A stretch of DNA of 56,619 nucleotides from Nitrospirota bacterium (GCA_014874185.1 JACWAF010000018.1:1-56619); one strand, 5' to 3'; shown: positions 35,368-43,693, counted from the stretch's first letter. Notes: generated from the letters alone by a model not told the origin. Made by a program: numbers and translations.

Positions 35368-36100
35368 GCTCCATCTCCGCGATAAGGGGCAGGTGGTCGG
35401 AGGCGGTCCGCGTAAGCCTGGTGAACGGCACGTCTATGCTTTTCACCTTGAATTCGCTGCTTGCGAAGATATGGTCCAGACGCAAAACGGGGAGATAGCT
35501 GGGGTAAGTGCGCCTGGGCCTTCCGTCCTTCATGGAAAGCTGGGCGTCCATGAGTATCTGGCTGAAGGTCTTGTACACCTGTGAGGCGGGCGGGGTGTTG
35601 AAATCCCCGCAGATGATGAGCGGAGTGGAGCACATGGAGTTCCCCAGCCAGTCACCCCCGATCAGCGCTTCGGTCTGAGCCGCGCGCTCCAGCCTGTTCA
35701 GACCCAGATGCGTGTTTATAACCTGTATCGCCTGCCCGTTCAGCCGCGCGCTCACCCAAAGGGCGCTCCTCTTCTCTAGGTCCGTGCGGGTTGGCAGGGT
35801 GGGCAGCTGCTCCGCCTGGATCACGTCTATGTGGAAGCGGCTGAGGACGGCGTTGCCGTATTTCTCGCCCCTCATCTCCAGGGATGAGCTGAAATGAAAA
35901 TACATCTTCAGGTCCCGCGCTATTACATAGGGCTGGTCTATAACGCCGGTCCTCACCCTTTTCACGTCCAGCTCCTGGAGGGCGACTATGTCCGGGTCGT
36001 AATCGGCTATGATTTCGGCTATCCTGTAAGGAGAAATCTTGCCGTCTCTCCCTATGCAGCCATGGACGTTATAAGTCATTATCCTGAAGGTGGTCATCAT
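35360..36100 (-). CDS. Endonuclease/exonuclease/phosphatase-family protein
   Basis: This 246-aa protein has the EEP fold motifs: RIMTYNVHGCIGRDGK, DIVALQELD (catalytic Glu), VINTHLGLNRLERAAQ, PLIICGDFNTPPAS and LDHIFASSEF, with a final TASDHLPLIAEMEL (catalytic His). Members cleave phosphodiesters or phosphomonoesters of DNA, phosphoinositides or lipids. The pairing with a phospholipase D gene favours a phospholipid or glycan phosphate substrate, but that is inference. No secretion signal is seen. ATG codons at 36100 and 36097 are both possible. A hairpin with eight U residues lies immediately upstream. Confidence 0.85.
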   Translation of the reverse strand: MMTTFRIMTYNVHGCIGRDGKISPYRIAEIIADYDPDIVALQELDVKRVRTGVIDQPYVIARDLKMYFHFSSSLEMRGEKYGNAVLSRFHIDVIQAEQLPTLPTRTDLEKRSALWVSARLNGQAIQVINTHLGLNRLERAAQTEALIGGDWLGNSMCSTPLIICGDFNTPPASQVYKTFSQILMDAQLSMKDGRPRRTYPSYLPVLRLDHIFASSEFKVKSIDVPFTRLTRTASDHLPLIAEMELE

Positions 36101-36103
36101 TTG

Positions 36104-36132
36104 AAAAAAAAGGAGGGTCTCTCCGCCCTTTT
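36104..36132 (-). terminator. Terminator-like hairpin in the EEP leader
   Basis: Minus strand: AAAAGG pairs with CCTTTT, or GGAG with CTCC, and the 3' side runs into eight T residues that end 3 bases before the ATG. From the promoter at 36141-36169 the whole leader is about 34 bases, almost all in this structure. It could act as an attenuator. Confidence 0.4.
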
Positions 36133-36140
36133 CTAATTAA

Positions 36141-36169
36141 TTTATAGCCCATAGGCTACTTACGCTCAA
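36141..36169 (-). promoter_or_regulatory. Candidate promoter of the EEP-PLD pair
   Basis: Minus strand: TTGAGC at 36169-36164, a 17-base spacer and TATAAA at 36146-36141. The -10 is 5/6 and the spacing ideal. Confidence 0.55.
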
Positions 36170-36206
36170 GGGAATACGCCGGCATCTCCGGCTCAAAAAG
36201 CGCAAA

Positions 36207-36899
36207 ATGACATTCAAAAAACGCGTAACCGTCGCAGCCGTATTCCTGGCCGTTGTGATCGGCCTGCGCATCTGGCTTTCAAGCGAGTTTAGTCTCCAGC
36301 ACCTTATAGAGCACCGGGATGAATTCAGGCGCTACGCGCAGGAAAACTACTTCCTGTCGGTTGCCGTTTATTGCGCCTCCTATCTGGCCAGCGCCTTTTT
36401 CCTTCCCGGCGCACTGCCCCTGGCAATCATAGGCGGGTTCCTTTTCGGGTGGGCCGGCGCTTTCATCTGCATTGTTTTCAGCGCGCTGGCCGGCTCAAGC
36501 CTTTCCTTCTATGCGGCAAGGCGTTTCCTTGGCAGGTGGATACAGACGAGGTATTCCAAGCGCCTGAAAAAATTCAATGCGGAGATGGACCTGAACGGCC
36601 CTTATTACCTGATCGCGATGCGCATACTGCCGGTCTTCCCGTTTTTCATGGTCAACTTTTTTGCCGGGCTCACCAGGATGCCCTTCAGGATATATCTGCT
36701 GGCCACCTTGTTCGGGATTGTGCCCGGCGCGATCATCTACCCTCTGGCCGGGGAGCGGCTCGGAGCGGTCCGGAGCGGGCGCGAGCTGCTGTCGGGGAGG
36801 GTTGTCCTGCCGGTTGCCCTCATGCTGTTCCTGGTGGTTTTCCCCATTATCCTGAACGAGATCAGGAGAAAAAAGAGGAAGCCCGGGAAAAAAGGCTGA
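36207..36899 (+). CDS. TVP38/TMEM64 (VTT-domain) membrane protein
   Basis: This 230-aa protein has an N-terminal helix (VAAVFLAVVIGLRIWLS), then the VTT/SNARE-assoc domain: YLASAFFLPGALPLAIIGGF, then LFGWAGAFICIVFSALAGSS and IAMRILPVFPFFMVNFFAGL, with the conserved F-P and G-G-F-L-F-G elements. The family is related to DedA; several DedA members and eukaryotic relatives are implicated in lipid transport across bilayers, so a lipid-carrier role here is plausible. It is divergent from the EEP-PLD pair. No clear ribosome site is present before the ATG. Confidence 0.85.
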   Translation: MTFKKRVTVAAVFLAVVIGLRIWLSSEFSLQHLIEHRDEFRRYAQENYFLSVAVYCASYLASAFFLPGALPLAIIGGFLFGWAGAFICIVFSALAGSSLSFYAARRFLGRWIQTRYSKRLKKFNAEMDLNGPYYLIAMRILPVFPFFMVNFFAGLTRMPFRIYLLATLFGIVPGAIIYPLAGERLGAVRSGRELLSGRVVLPVALMLFLVVFPIILNEIRRKKRKPGKKG

Positions 36900-36925
36900 C
36901 TTCCATCACCCATCACCCGTTCAGC

Positions 36926-36954
36926 TTGCATATTTTTCCGAATTGTATTTATAT
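36926..36954 (+). promoter_or_regulatory. Candidate promoter of the GGDEF gene
   Basis: TTGCAT at 36926, a 17-base spacer and TTATAT at 36949-36954 (TATATT one base later). Transcription would start near 36961, only about four bases before the TTG start codon. Confidence 0.45.
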
Positions 36955-36964
36955 TTAACTCACC

Positions 36965-38359
36965 TTGGAACCCGATACAATTTTCATATACGAGAAAAAC
37001 GAGGGTGCGCTGAATTTCCTCAGGCCTTTTTTCAGGGCGGAGAAGGGCCGCAAGGCGGTCTTCTTCAGGGACGCGGCGCAGCTTGAAAGGAAGATAAAGA
37101 AAACCCCTCCGCTCCTTGCAATTCTGGGCGCTCCAGCCTGCCTGGAGGAGGCTTACCCGTTATGCGCCGGAATCCCCGTAATAGCCATGATAGGCGGCAA
37201 CGTAAGGGAGGGCCTTTCGTCCGTGATCAGGCTGGATATAGAATTCTACATGCTGGCCCCGTTCTACAGGGAAGACCTCGCCCACAAGCTGAGGGTTGCA
37301 ACCTCGATGAGCAAGGGGATAAACTCCCTGGCGGAAAAGGTCCAGGACCTCGAGGCCATAATCGATATTGCCGGGCTCATGTCCACCTCGATGAATCCCC
37401 GGGAAGTGCTCGTTTTCATAGTGAAGAAGGTAAGCGAGTATGTCAAAGTCAGCAGGTGCTCCATAATAAGCATCGCCGACAAGGACAGCGCTTGCGGGCA
37501 CGTGGTCACGTCCTTCGAGGACGCCCAAATCGAAGACCTGAAAATAGACCTCCAGAAATACCCCGAAATAAAAAAGGCACTCGCCCTCAAGAGGCCCGTT
37601 TACGTGGAGGACGCCTTGCGCGACCCCCTGATGAAGCCGGTGGCCCAAATAATAAAGCCGCTGGGCGTGAAGTCCATATTGGTCGTGCCCATGCTGTACA
37701 GGGACGAGGTCATAGGGACCCTCTTCCTGCGCACTTCGGGAAGGACCCGCTTCGGGCAGAGGGAGCTTTCATTCTGCAGCTTCGTTGCCAATATGGCCGT
37801 GAATTCGCTGTATAACGCCTTCCTCTTCGAGAAGCTTGAGAAGGACAGACGGAAATTCCAGAGGCTTTCCATAACCGATTACCTCACCGGCAGCTACAAC
37901 GTGCGGTATCTTTATCTGAGACTTGATGAGGAGTTCCAGAGGGCAAAGAGGTATGGGGCCCCGCTTGGCTGCATAATGATGGACATCGATTATTTCAAGC
38001 GCGTAAACGACAAGTACGGCCATAAGGTGGGGGACATGGTGCTCAGGGAGTTCACAAACCTTGTGAAGAGGCACATCAGAAGGAGCGACATCTTCGCCCG
38101 CTACGGCGGGGAGGAGTTCGTCCTGCTGCTGCCCCAGACAAACCTGGACGGCTCCAGGGGCGAGGCCGAAAGGCTCCGGAAGCTGGTCAGAGACAATGAT
38201 TTCAAGTCCCTGAGGGAAGGGGACGGGCTTACCATGAGCCTTGGGATATCCTATTACCCAGATATAAGGGTAGAGATGCCGGATGACCTCATTACCCTGG
38301 CCGATAACGCCCTCTTCGAGGCCAAGACCACCGGGCGCGACAAGCTCTTCGTGAGCTGA
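36965..38359 (+). CDS. Diguanylate cyclase with degenerate receiver and GAF domains
   Basis: This 464-aa cytoplasmic protein has three parts. Residues 1-115 resemble a receiver domain but have LLAILGAP where the phosphorylated Asp strand should be. A GAF domain follows (about 135-290; ISIADKDSACGHVV, SILVVPMLYRDEVIGTLFLR). The GGDEF domain is at 300-464: DYLTGSYNVRYLYLRLDEEF, MMDIDYFKRVNDKYGHKVGD and RYGGEEF at 379-385. The I-site RxxD (R372-D375) is exactly five residues before GGEEF, so product inhibition is expected. It should make c-di-GMP from GTP. The start is TTG at 36965, without a ribosome site. Confidence 0.88.
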   Translation: MEPDTIFIYEKNEGALNFLRPFFRAEKGRKAVFFRDAAQLERKIKKTPPLLAILGAPACLEEAYPLCAGIPVIAMIGGNVREGLSSVIRLDIEFYMLAPFYREDLAHKLRVATSMSKGINSLAEKVQDLEAIIDIAGLMSTSMNPREVLVFIVKKVSEYVKVSRCSIISIADKDSACGHVVTSFEDAQIEDLKIDLQKYPEIKKALALKRPVYVEDALRDPLMKPVAQIIKPLGVKSILVVPMLYRDEVIGTLFLRTSGRTRFGQRELSFCSFVANMAVNSLYNAFLFEKLEKDRRKFQRLSITDYLTGSYNVRYLYLRLDEEFQRAKRYGAPLGCIMMDIDYFKRVNDKYGHKVGDMVLREFTNLVKRHIRRSDIFARYGGEEFVLLLPQTNLDGSRGEAERLRKLVRDNDFKSLREGDGLTMSLGISYYPDIRVEMPDDLITLADNALFEAKTTGRDKLFVS

Positions 38360-38393
38360 TGCCGTTCCGGACTCGATCCCTTTTCAGTCCAAA

Positions 38394-38423
38394 TTGAAAG
38401 CCGCGTCCCGTTAGTGCTATAAT
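38394..38423 (+). promoter_or_regulatory. Promoter of the spermidine-synthase-like/TPR gene
   Basis: TTGAAA at 38394-38399, an 18-base spacer ending TGC and TATAAT at 38418-38423. That gives a 5/6 -35 and a perfect, TGn-extended -10. The leader would be about 47 bases. Confidence 0.7.
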
Positions 38424-38476
38424 CCTGCTTTACTGATTATGGGGACTTAATTTTCGCTTGGGATCGGTTTGAGAGC

Positions 38477-41400
38477 GTGAACTGGCTGGTTTTTCTCCTT
38501 TTTTTCATATCCGGGGCGTGCGGACTGATATACGAGGTGGTCTGGTCCCGGATGATGACGCTTATCTTCGGCCGGAACGTGCTGGCCGTGGGGACGGTCC
38601 TTGCCGCCTTCATGTCCGGGCTCGCCCTGGGGAGCTATTTTCTGGGGAAGCTCGCCGACCGCAGCCGCAGGCCGCTTCGCCTCTATGCCGTTTACGAAAC
38701 GGGTGTCGGCCTCACCGCGTTCACTGCCTCGCTCCTCATAACACGGATAACGCCTGTTTATGTCTGGGTGCATGGCACTTTTGGCGGTTCGCCCGTTGTG
38801 CTTGCGGCAGTGCGCTTCCTTATCGCATTCGCGCTGCTCATCATCCCGACGGCACTGATGGGGGCAACATTGCCGATACTGTCCCGGGCAGTGGTCAAGC
38901 GGCTCTCAAAAGTCGGCAGCGAACTCGGTCGTCTTTACGCCATAAACACGGTAGGGGCCGTTGGGGGCAGCCTGGCTGCGGGATTTTTCCTGATCGGCCG
39001 CCTCGGCCTGCATTGGACCTTCTCAATAGCCGCTGTTGGAAACATCGGGGTGGGCGCCCTGGCCTGGCTTGTCTCCACCCGCGCCGGGCTTGAAGGCCCT
39101 CCGGCCTTCAAATCCGCGCCCGCAAAGGCCCCAGATCCTCCGTCCCCGGTCATCGACGCGCAGGCCCGGCGGGTTTACCGCGTTGTGCTTTGCGCCTTCG
39201 CGCTCAGCGGCCTGGCCTCGTTCGCTTATGAGGTCTTCTGGACGCGCTCGCTGGTCTTCCTGCTTGGGAACACGACTTATTCTTTCACCCTGATGCTCAC
39301 GGCCTTCCTGTCGGGCATCGCCCTGGGCGGATACCTCATCCGGTTCGCGGCGGACAGGGTGAAAAGCCCGCTGCGGCTTTTTGCGGCAATCGAGGTCCTT
39401 ATAGGCGTGTTCTCTTCAGTTGCGCTGCCATTGCTTTTTTATATCGTGAAATCTGAGGCGGTACGCGATTTTCTTCTCCGCATGTCAGGCCGCCTCTGGC
39501 CCCTCGCCCTCTCCAACTTCGGCATGGCCCTCATCATGATGCTTGTGCCCGCCACCCTTATCGGGGCCACTCTGCCGCTCTTGGGCCGGATATTCGTCAG
39601 CGACCTTCAGAGCACGGGGACCACGGTCGGAAAAATATATGCCGTAAACACGCTGGGGAACGTCATCGGGGCGCTTGTCCCCGGGCTTTTGATAATGCCG
39701 CTATTGGGCATCCAGAGGGGCGTCCTCCTGATGGCCGCCCTGAACGTATCGCTGGGAGTGGCGCTCTTGTCTTTGCACTGGAAGCGGTCAACCGCCGTCA
39801 TCTCCGGTGCGGCCGCGGCGCTCGTCCTCTTCATCCTGGTCCTTCCCCGTGTCCCGGTCGCCTTTCAATTTCCGTCGGAGTACCAGAAGCCGGAGGACGA
39901 AGTGCTCTTCTATGACGAGGGGGGCCTGGTGACCACGAAGGTCTGGGCCAGCGCGGAGACGGGCTACAAGGTTATAAGCGTGGACGGGATCAATATCGGC
40001 GGGACAAGCGATTCCGATTACAAGCAGGAGATACTGGCCCACCTGCCGAAACTCCTTCTGAAATCCTACAGCTCGGAGCTTTCGGTTGGGCTTGGCTCCG
40101 GGATATTGGCGGGCGAGAGCGCCCGGCACCCCGCGCTGAAGAAGATCGTCTGCGTGGAGATATCGAAGGGCGTTGTTTCCGGGGCACGCTATTTCTCCAA
40201 GGAGAACCATAATATCCTCAAGGACCCGCGCGCCAGGATAATAATCGACGACGTGGCAGATTTCCTGCATACCTCGGCGGGAAAATACGACATCATATCG
40301 GCCGACGAGAAGACAACCGGGAAGTACGCCACGAACTCTTTTTCGTACTCGAAGGAATACTACGCGCTCCTGAGGAAGCACCTTGCCCCCGGCGGGCTCG
40401 TCATCCAGTGGATACCGGCCGACCTGCCGCCCTCGCAGTTCACTCTCGCGATAAGGACGTTTGTCGGCTCTTTCCCGCACGTCCTCTGCTGGTATTTCCC
40501 TCCGGTGGGCAGTTTTACCATGACCAACACCTTCCTTGTGGGCTCCAACCAGCCGGTTAATATCGACCCGGGCTGGATGCGTCAGGCCATGGAGAGCGAC
40601 CCCGGAGCCTTCCAGGGCATCCGCAAATACGGCCTTGATACGCCGGAGGCCGTGCTGGCCCACTTTGTCGGGAACGAGCAGACCCTGCGCCGCGGAATCC
40701 CGGCCGGCCCGGTGAACAGCTTTGAAAGGCCGTACTTCGAATTCTACTCCCCGGTGGATTATGCCGTCTCCAGGGAAGAGAGGGCGCTTGAGGACCAGGA
40801 CCTCATGGTTTCCATGCGGGGGCCGGACTTCGAAAATCTCGTTTTAAAGGGCGTGAGCGGCCCGGAAGCCGGGCGTCTGAAGGCGGCCTTTCAGGCAGAG
40901 GGCATATTCATGAGCGTGCACCAGGCCATGCTTCAGGGCCAGCCCGCCGGACAGCTGCAACAATATTATGATCAGGCGCTCGGCGCGGCCCCATGGGATA
41001 ATTCCCTGCGGGACGAAATCCTTTCGGACCTCTACAGCGAGTCGCGCAAGGCCTATTTCGCTGGCGACAACGCCGGCGCCCTGACACTTATCCGCCGTGC
41101 AGCCTGGGTTTACCCCGAAAGCAGCGAGGTGCACAAGGATTACGGCCTGATGCTCTGGAAGACCGGGCAGATGGAGCTTGCGGAGGGCGAGCTTGAGCGG
41201 GCTGTTTCATTGAATCCGCAGTTCGTGCCGGCCAGGCGGGGGCTGGCTGAGATATATGCCGCGCTCGGAGAGAACGAAAAGGCAAAGGAACAGTGGAAAG
41301 AGGCCCTTGCCATGGACCCTGACAACGTCTCCACGCTGGAGGGATACGGCATCTACCTGGCCCAGCAGCGTTCCGGCGCCAAGGCCGTTCAATTGCTTGG

Positions 41401-41575
41401 AAAGGCTTACAAACTGGACTCTGAAGACCCCGGCATCATCGACGGATATGCCAGGGCAATGTACATGCTGGGCGACATCACGGATGCGAAACGCATTGTG
41501 AAAAAGGGCGGGGATTATTATAAGGCCAATCCGCTCTTCGATCAGCTCCGCGCGGCCATTCTGGGTGCGAATTGA
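38477..41575 (+). CDS. Large membrane protein: transporter-like region, spermidine-synthase-like domain and TPRs
   Basis: This 1032-aa protein combines three regions. Residues 1-440 hold two blocks of about six membrane helices that look like halves of an MFS-like fold (SGACGLIYEVVWSRMMTLIF and LSGLASFAYEVFWTRSLVFL are internal repeats). Residues about 470-740 are SpeE-like, with the SAM site VGLGSGILAGESARHP near 538, then KIVCVEISKGVV and SYSKEYYALLRKHL. The position of the catalytic D-S-S-D-P reads SADEKT, so aminopropyl transfer is uncertain. Residues about 850-1030 are TPR repeats (ALAMDPDNVSTLEGYGIYLA). The start is GTG at 38477. Confidence 0.8.
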   Translation: MNWLVFLLFFISGACGLIYEVVWSRMMTLIFGRNVLAVGTVLAAFMSGLALGSYFLGKLADRSRRPLRLYAVYETGVGLTAFTASLLITRITPVYVWVHGTFGGSPVVLAAVRFLIAFALLIIPTALMGATLPILSRAVVKRLSKVGSELGRLYAINTVGAVGGSLAAGFFLIGRLGLHWTFSIAAVGNIGVGALAWLVSTRAGLEGPPAFKSAPAKAPDPPSPVIDAQARRVYRVVLCAFALSGLASFAYEVFWTRSLVFLLGNTTYSFTLMLTAFLSGIALGGYLIRFAADRVKSPLRLFAAIEVLIGVFSSVALPLLFYIVKSEAVRDFLLRMSGRLWPLALSNFGMALIMMLVPATLIGATLPLLGRIFVSDLQSTGTTVGKIYAVNTLGNVIGALVPGLLIMPLLGIQRGVLLMAALNVSLGVALLSLHWKRSTAVISGAAAALVLFILVLPRVPVAFQFPSEYQKPEDEVLFYDEGGLVTTKVWASAETGYKVISVDGINIGGTSDSDYKQEILAHLPKLLLKSYSSELSVGLGSGILAGESARHPALKKIVCVEISKGVVSGARYFSKENHNILKDPRARIIIDDVADFLHTSAGKYDIISADEKTTGKYATNSFSYSKEYYALLRKHLAPGGLVIQWIPADLPPSQFTLAIRTFVGSFPHVLCWYFPPVGSFTMTNTFLVGSNQPVNIDPGWMRQAMESDPGAFQGIRKYGLDTPEAVLAHFVGNEQTLRRGIPAGPVNSFERPYFEFYSPVDYAVSREERALEDQDLMVSMRGPDFENLVLKGVSGPEAGRLKAAFQAEGIFMSVHQAMLQGQPAGQLQQYYDQALGAAPWDNSLRDEILSDLYSESRKAYFAGDNAGALTLIRRAAWVYPESSEVHKDYGLMLWKTGQMELAEGELERAVSLNPQFVPARRGLAEIYAALGENEKAKEQWKEALAMDPDNVSTLEGYGIYLAQQRSGAKAVQLLGKAYKLDSEDPGIIDGYARAMYMLGDITDAKRIVKKGGDYYKANPLFDQLRAAILGAN

Positions 41576-41602
41576 AAGGCCCCGTCTGACTATGAAACGG
41601 GA

Positions 41603-42115
41603 TTAGAGGAAAAGTTTCCTGCTTTCTCTTGCCAGATACGTTTCTATCTCGTGCTCGAAATTGTCGCTCAGTATGCCCGTGCCCAGGGCGGCCTTTATCT
41701 CCTCCATAGACCAGAAGCGCACCTCGTCTATCTCCACCGGGTCGAACCTGAAAGGCCCCTCGCCCGCGCATCTGTATGTATGCACCAGTTCGGTCTCGTA
41801 CGGGTTGGAGTGCGTGTATGAATACAGGAATTGAAGCTCGCCCTCATGGCCCAGCTCTTCCGCCATCTCCCTCAGGGCCGCCTCCGCAAGGCTTTCCTTC
41901 GGGTCCACATGGCCCCCGACCGAGGTGTCCCACCTACCGGGGGCGACATCCTTCTCCATGGAGCGCTTCTGGAGGAGTATCCCGCCGTTCCGGTTAAAGA
42001 CAAGCACGTGCACCACCCGGTGCATCAGGGAGGGGTTGCCGTGTATCTCCGAGCGCGGAGCGGTCCCTATTACCTCGCCCCGGATATCGACTATCTCAAG
42101 GTATTCCTCAGACAT
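41603..42115 (-). CDS. Nudix hydrolase
   Basis: This 170-aa protein contains a complete Nudix box starting at GGHVDPKESLAEAALREMAE and ending ELG, with the Mg2+-binding REMAEE core. The N-terminal part (EYLEIVDIRGEVIGTAPRSE, then MHRVVHVLVFNRNGGILLQK) and overall length are like IDI-type or YfcD-type Nudix proteins, which handle nucleoside or isoprenoid diphosphates. The substrate is unknown. I chose the ATG at 42115, behind AGGGGGAATGCGCC; the frame is open 17 codons further with no such site. It is divergent from the UMF1 gene, sharing a short control region. Confidence 0.88.
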   Translation of the reverse strand: MSEEYLEIVDIRGEVIGTAPRSEIHGNPSLMHRVVHVLVFNRNGGILLQKRSMEKDVAPGRWDTSVGGHVDPKESLAEAALREMAEELGHEGELQFLYSYTHSNPYETELVHTYRCAGEGPFRFDPVEIDEVRFWSMEEIKAALGTGILSDNFEHEIETYLARESRKLFL

Positions 42116-42156
42116 GGCGCATTCCCCCTGTTTTTCCTTTCCTGTTATTATTACTC

Positions 42157-42179
42157 GTCCGGACAAGTGAGATTATAAA
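42157..42179. promoter_or_regulatory. Shared divergent control region of Nudix and UMF1 genes
   Basis: ATTATAAA at 42172-42179 gives TATAAT on the minus strand and TATAAA on the plus strand. Next to it, CTCGTCCGGACAAG (42154-42167) is a 14-bp near palindrome (12 of 14) over the expected minus-strand start. On the plus strand a start near 42186 would lie two bases before the UMF1 ATG. Confidence 0.45.
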
Positions 42180-42187
42180 ACAGCTTT

Positions 42188-43396
42188 ATGAAGAAAAAGC
42201 AAATAGTGAGCTGGTGCCTGTACGATTTCGCGAACGCGAGCTATTCCTCCGTAATAGCGGCCGTTATCTTCCCCGTCTTTTATGCGCGGCACATAGTGGG
42301 CGGGGCGCTTGGTGACCTGTGGTGGGGCAGGGCGATATCCGTAAGCATGCTGCTTGTGGCCCTAAGCTCCCCCTTTATGGGCGGGATTGCGGACAGGAGC
42401 GGGATGCGAAAGGGCTTTCTTGCCGTCTATACCCTGGCCTGCGTAATCGCGGTCTCATCGTTTGCGCTCCTGAAGCCCGGAAGCGTACTCGATGGCTTTT
42501 TACTTATAGTTTTGGCCAATACCGCGAGGGAAGGGGCGCTTACCTTTTACAACTCCTTCCTTCCGGAGATATCCGAGCCCCGGTTCCGGGGAAGGGTGTC
42601 CGGATGGGGGTTCGGCCTGGGTTATGCGGGCTCCATAGCCGCGCTGGGGATGGCCTTCCCGCTGGTGAAAAGGGGGATGTTCCCCGCGGTTTGGCTGGGC
42701 GTTGCGGGATTTCTGCTCCTTTTCTCCATGCCCGCCTTCTTTTTCCTTCCACGAAAGGATGGCACCGGCACGGGCGGAGTCATAAGGGCCGCCAGCGAGG
42801 GCATAGCTGATGCGTTTAAAAGCCTGAACGCCTTATGGGTGGGAAACTCCGCCTCCAGGAGGTTCCTGCTCTCCTATCTGTTTTATGCCGACGGCGTGAA
42901 CACCATAATCGTGTTCTCCAGCATCTTCGCGCAGGCCACCTTCGGCTTCAGCACCGGGGAACTGATAATCCTCTTTCTGGTCGTACAGATAACGGCACTG
43001 GTTGGGGCATTCGGGATGGCAAAGCCCACGGACGTATGGGGGCCGAAGAGGGTGATACTCATGACGCTGTTTCTGTGGCTTGGGGTGAGTGTCTCCGCCT
43101 ATTTCGCGCAGGCCAGATGGCAGTTCTGGGCGATTGCCTCCTTTGCCGGGCTTGGGCTTGGCAGCGTCCAGGCCGCCTCCAGGGCCCTTTTTTCAAGGTT
43201 CATACCGCCGGGGAAAGAGTCCGAGTACTTCGGCGCGTACTCGATGATAGGGAAGACCTCTGCCATACTGGGGCCTTTGCTGTTCGGTTTCGTATCGGAG
43301 AGGACCGGCTCGCAGAGGCCGGCCGTACTGGCCGTGGCGCTTTTTTTCGCGCTTGGGATTTCGGTGCTGTGGAACCTCAGGGAGCCCGGGGTTTAG
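42188..43396 (+). CDS. UMF1/Atg22-like major facilitator transporter
   Basis: This 402-aa protein has about 12 membrane helices. It opens with SWCLYDFANASYSSVIAAVI, the hallmark of the UMF1 (Atg22-like) MFS family, and includes SPFMGGIADRSGMRKGFLAV, RGRVSGWGFGLGYAGSIAAL and GLGLGSVQAASRALFSRFIP. Family members are linked to solute efflux, such as amino acids in yeast; bacterial substrates are mostly unknown. There is no Shine-Dalgarno sequence before the ATG; a TATAAA box ends 8 bases upstream. A ferredoxin gene follows after 36 bases. Confidence 0.88.
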   Translation: MKKKQIVSWCLYDFANASYSSVIAAVIFPVFYARHIVGGALGDLWWGRAISVSMLLVALSSPFMGGIADRSGMRKGFLAVYTLACVIAVSSFALLKPGSVLDGFLLIVLANTAREGALTFYNSFLPEISEPRFRGRVSGWGFGLGYAGSIAALGMAFPLVKRGMFPAVWLGVAGFLLLFSMPAFFFLPRKDGTGTGGVIRAASEGIADAFKSLNALWVGNSASRRFLLSYLFYADGVNTIIVFSSIFAQATFGFSTGELIILFLVVQITALVGAFGMAKPTDVWGPKRVILMTLFLWLGVSVSAYFAQARWQFWAIASFAGLGLGSVQAASRALFSRFIPPGKESEYFGAYSMIGKTSAILGPLLFGFVSERTGSQRPAVLAVALFFALGISVLWNLREPGV

Positions 43397-43432
43397 TTGT
43401 GAGCGGCCTTTACAAAGCGGTATAATAATTGC

Positions 43433-43627
43433 GTGAGACCAAAAATAGACCACGATAAATGCATCGGGTGCGGCAACTGTCAGGAGGTCTGCCCGGCCGT
43501 CTTCCATCTGAACGAGGAGATAGGCAAGGCCGAGGTGATAGACCCCGAAGGCTGCGAGCTTGCGGACTGCTGCGAGGCGGCCGCCGAGAACTGCCCCGTC
43601 GAAGCCATAACCATAGAGGAAGACTGA
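43433..43627 (+). CDS. Small [4Fe-4S] ferredoxin
   Basis: This 64-aa protein has CIGCGNCQEVCP (C10, C13, C16, C20) and a C-terminal ENCP. This fits a single-cluster ferredoxin in which C10, C13, C16 and the C-terminal Cys hold the cluster, while C20 and a Cys in DCCEAAAENC may form a disulfide, as in Desulfovibrio gigas ferredoxin. It is a low-potential electron carrier of the cytoplasm. The start is GTG at 43433. A 12-bp perfect hairpin follows the stop. Partner enzymes cannot be read from context. Confidence 0.9.
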   Translation: MRPKIDHDKCIGCGNCQEVCPAVFHLNEEIGKAEVIDPEGCELADCCEAAAENCPVEAITIEED

Positions 43628-43636
43628 TAATAATCC

Positions 43637-43663
43637 GGGGCGGGCCGGTATCCGGCCCGCCCC
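43637..43663. terminator. Perfect 12-bp GC hairpin after the ferredoxin gene
   Basis: GGGGCGGGCCGG-TAT-CCGGCCCGCCCC is a perfect stem with a three-base loop. No T run follows on either strand (AAAAAG on plus, GGATTATT on minus). It may still stop or stabilise transcripts from both sides: the ferredoxin mRNA and the short minus-strand transcript from 43802. Confidence 0.6.
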
Positions 43664-43693
43664 AAAAAGAGGAGGTGCAGAGGACATTCCATT

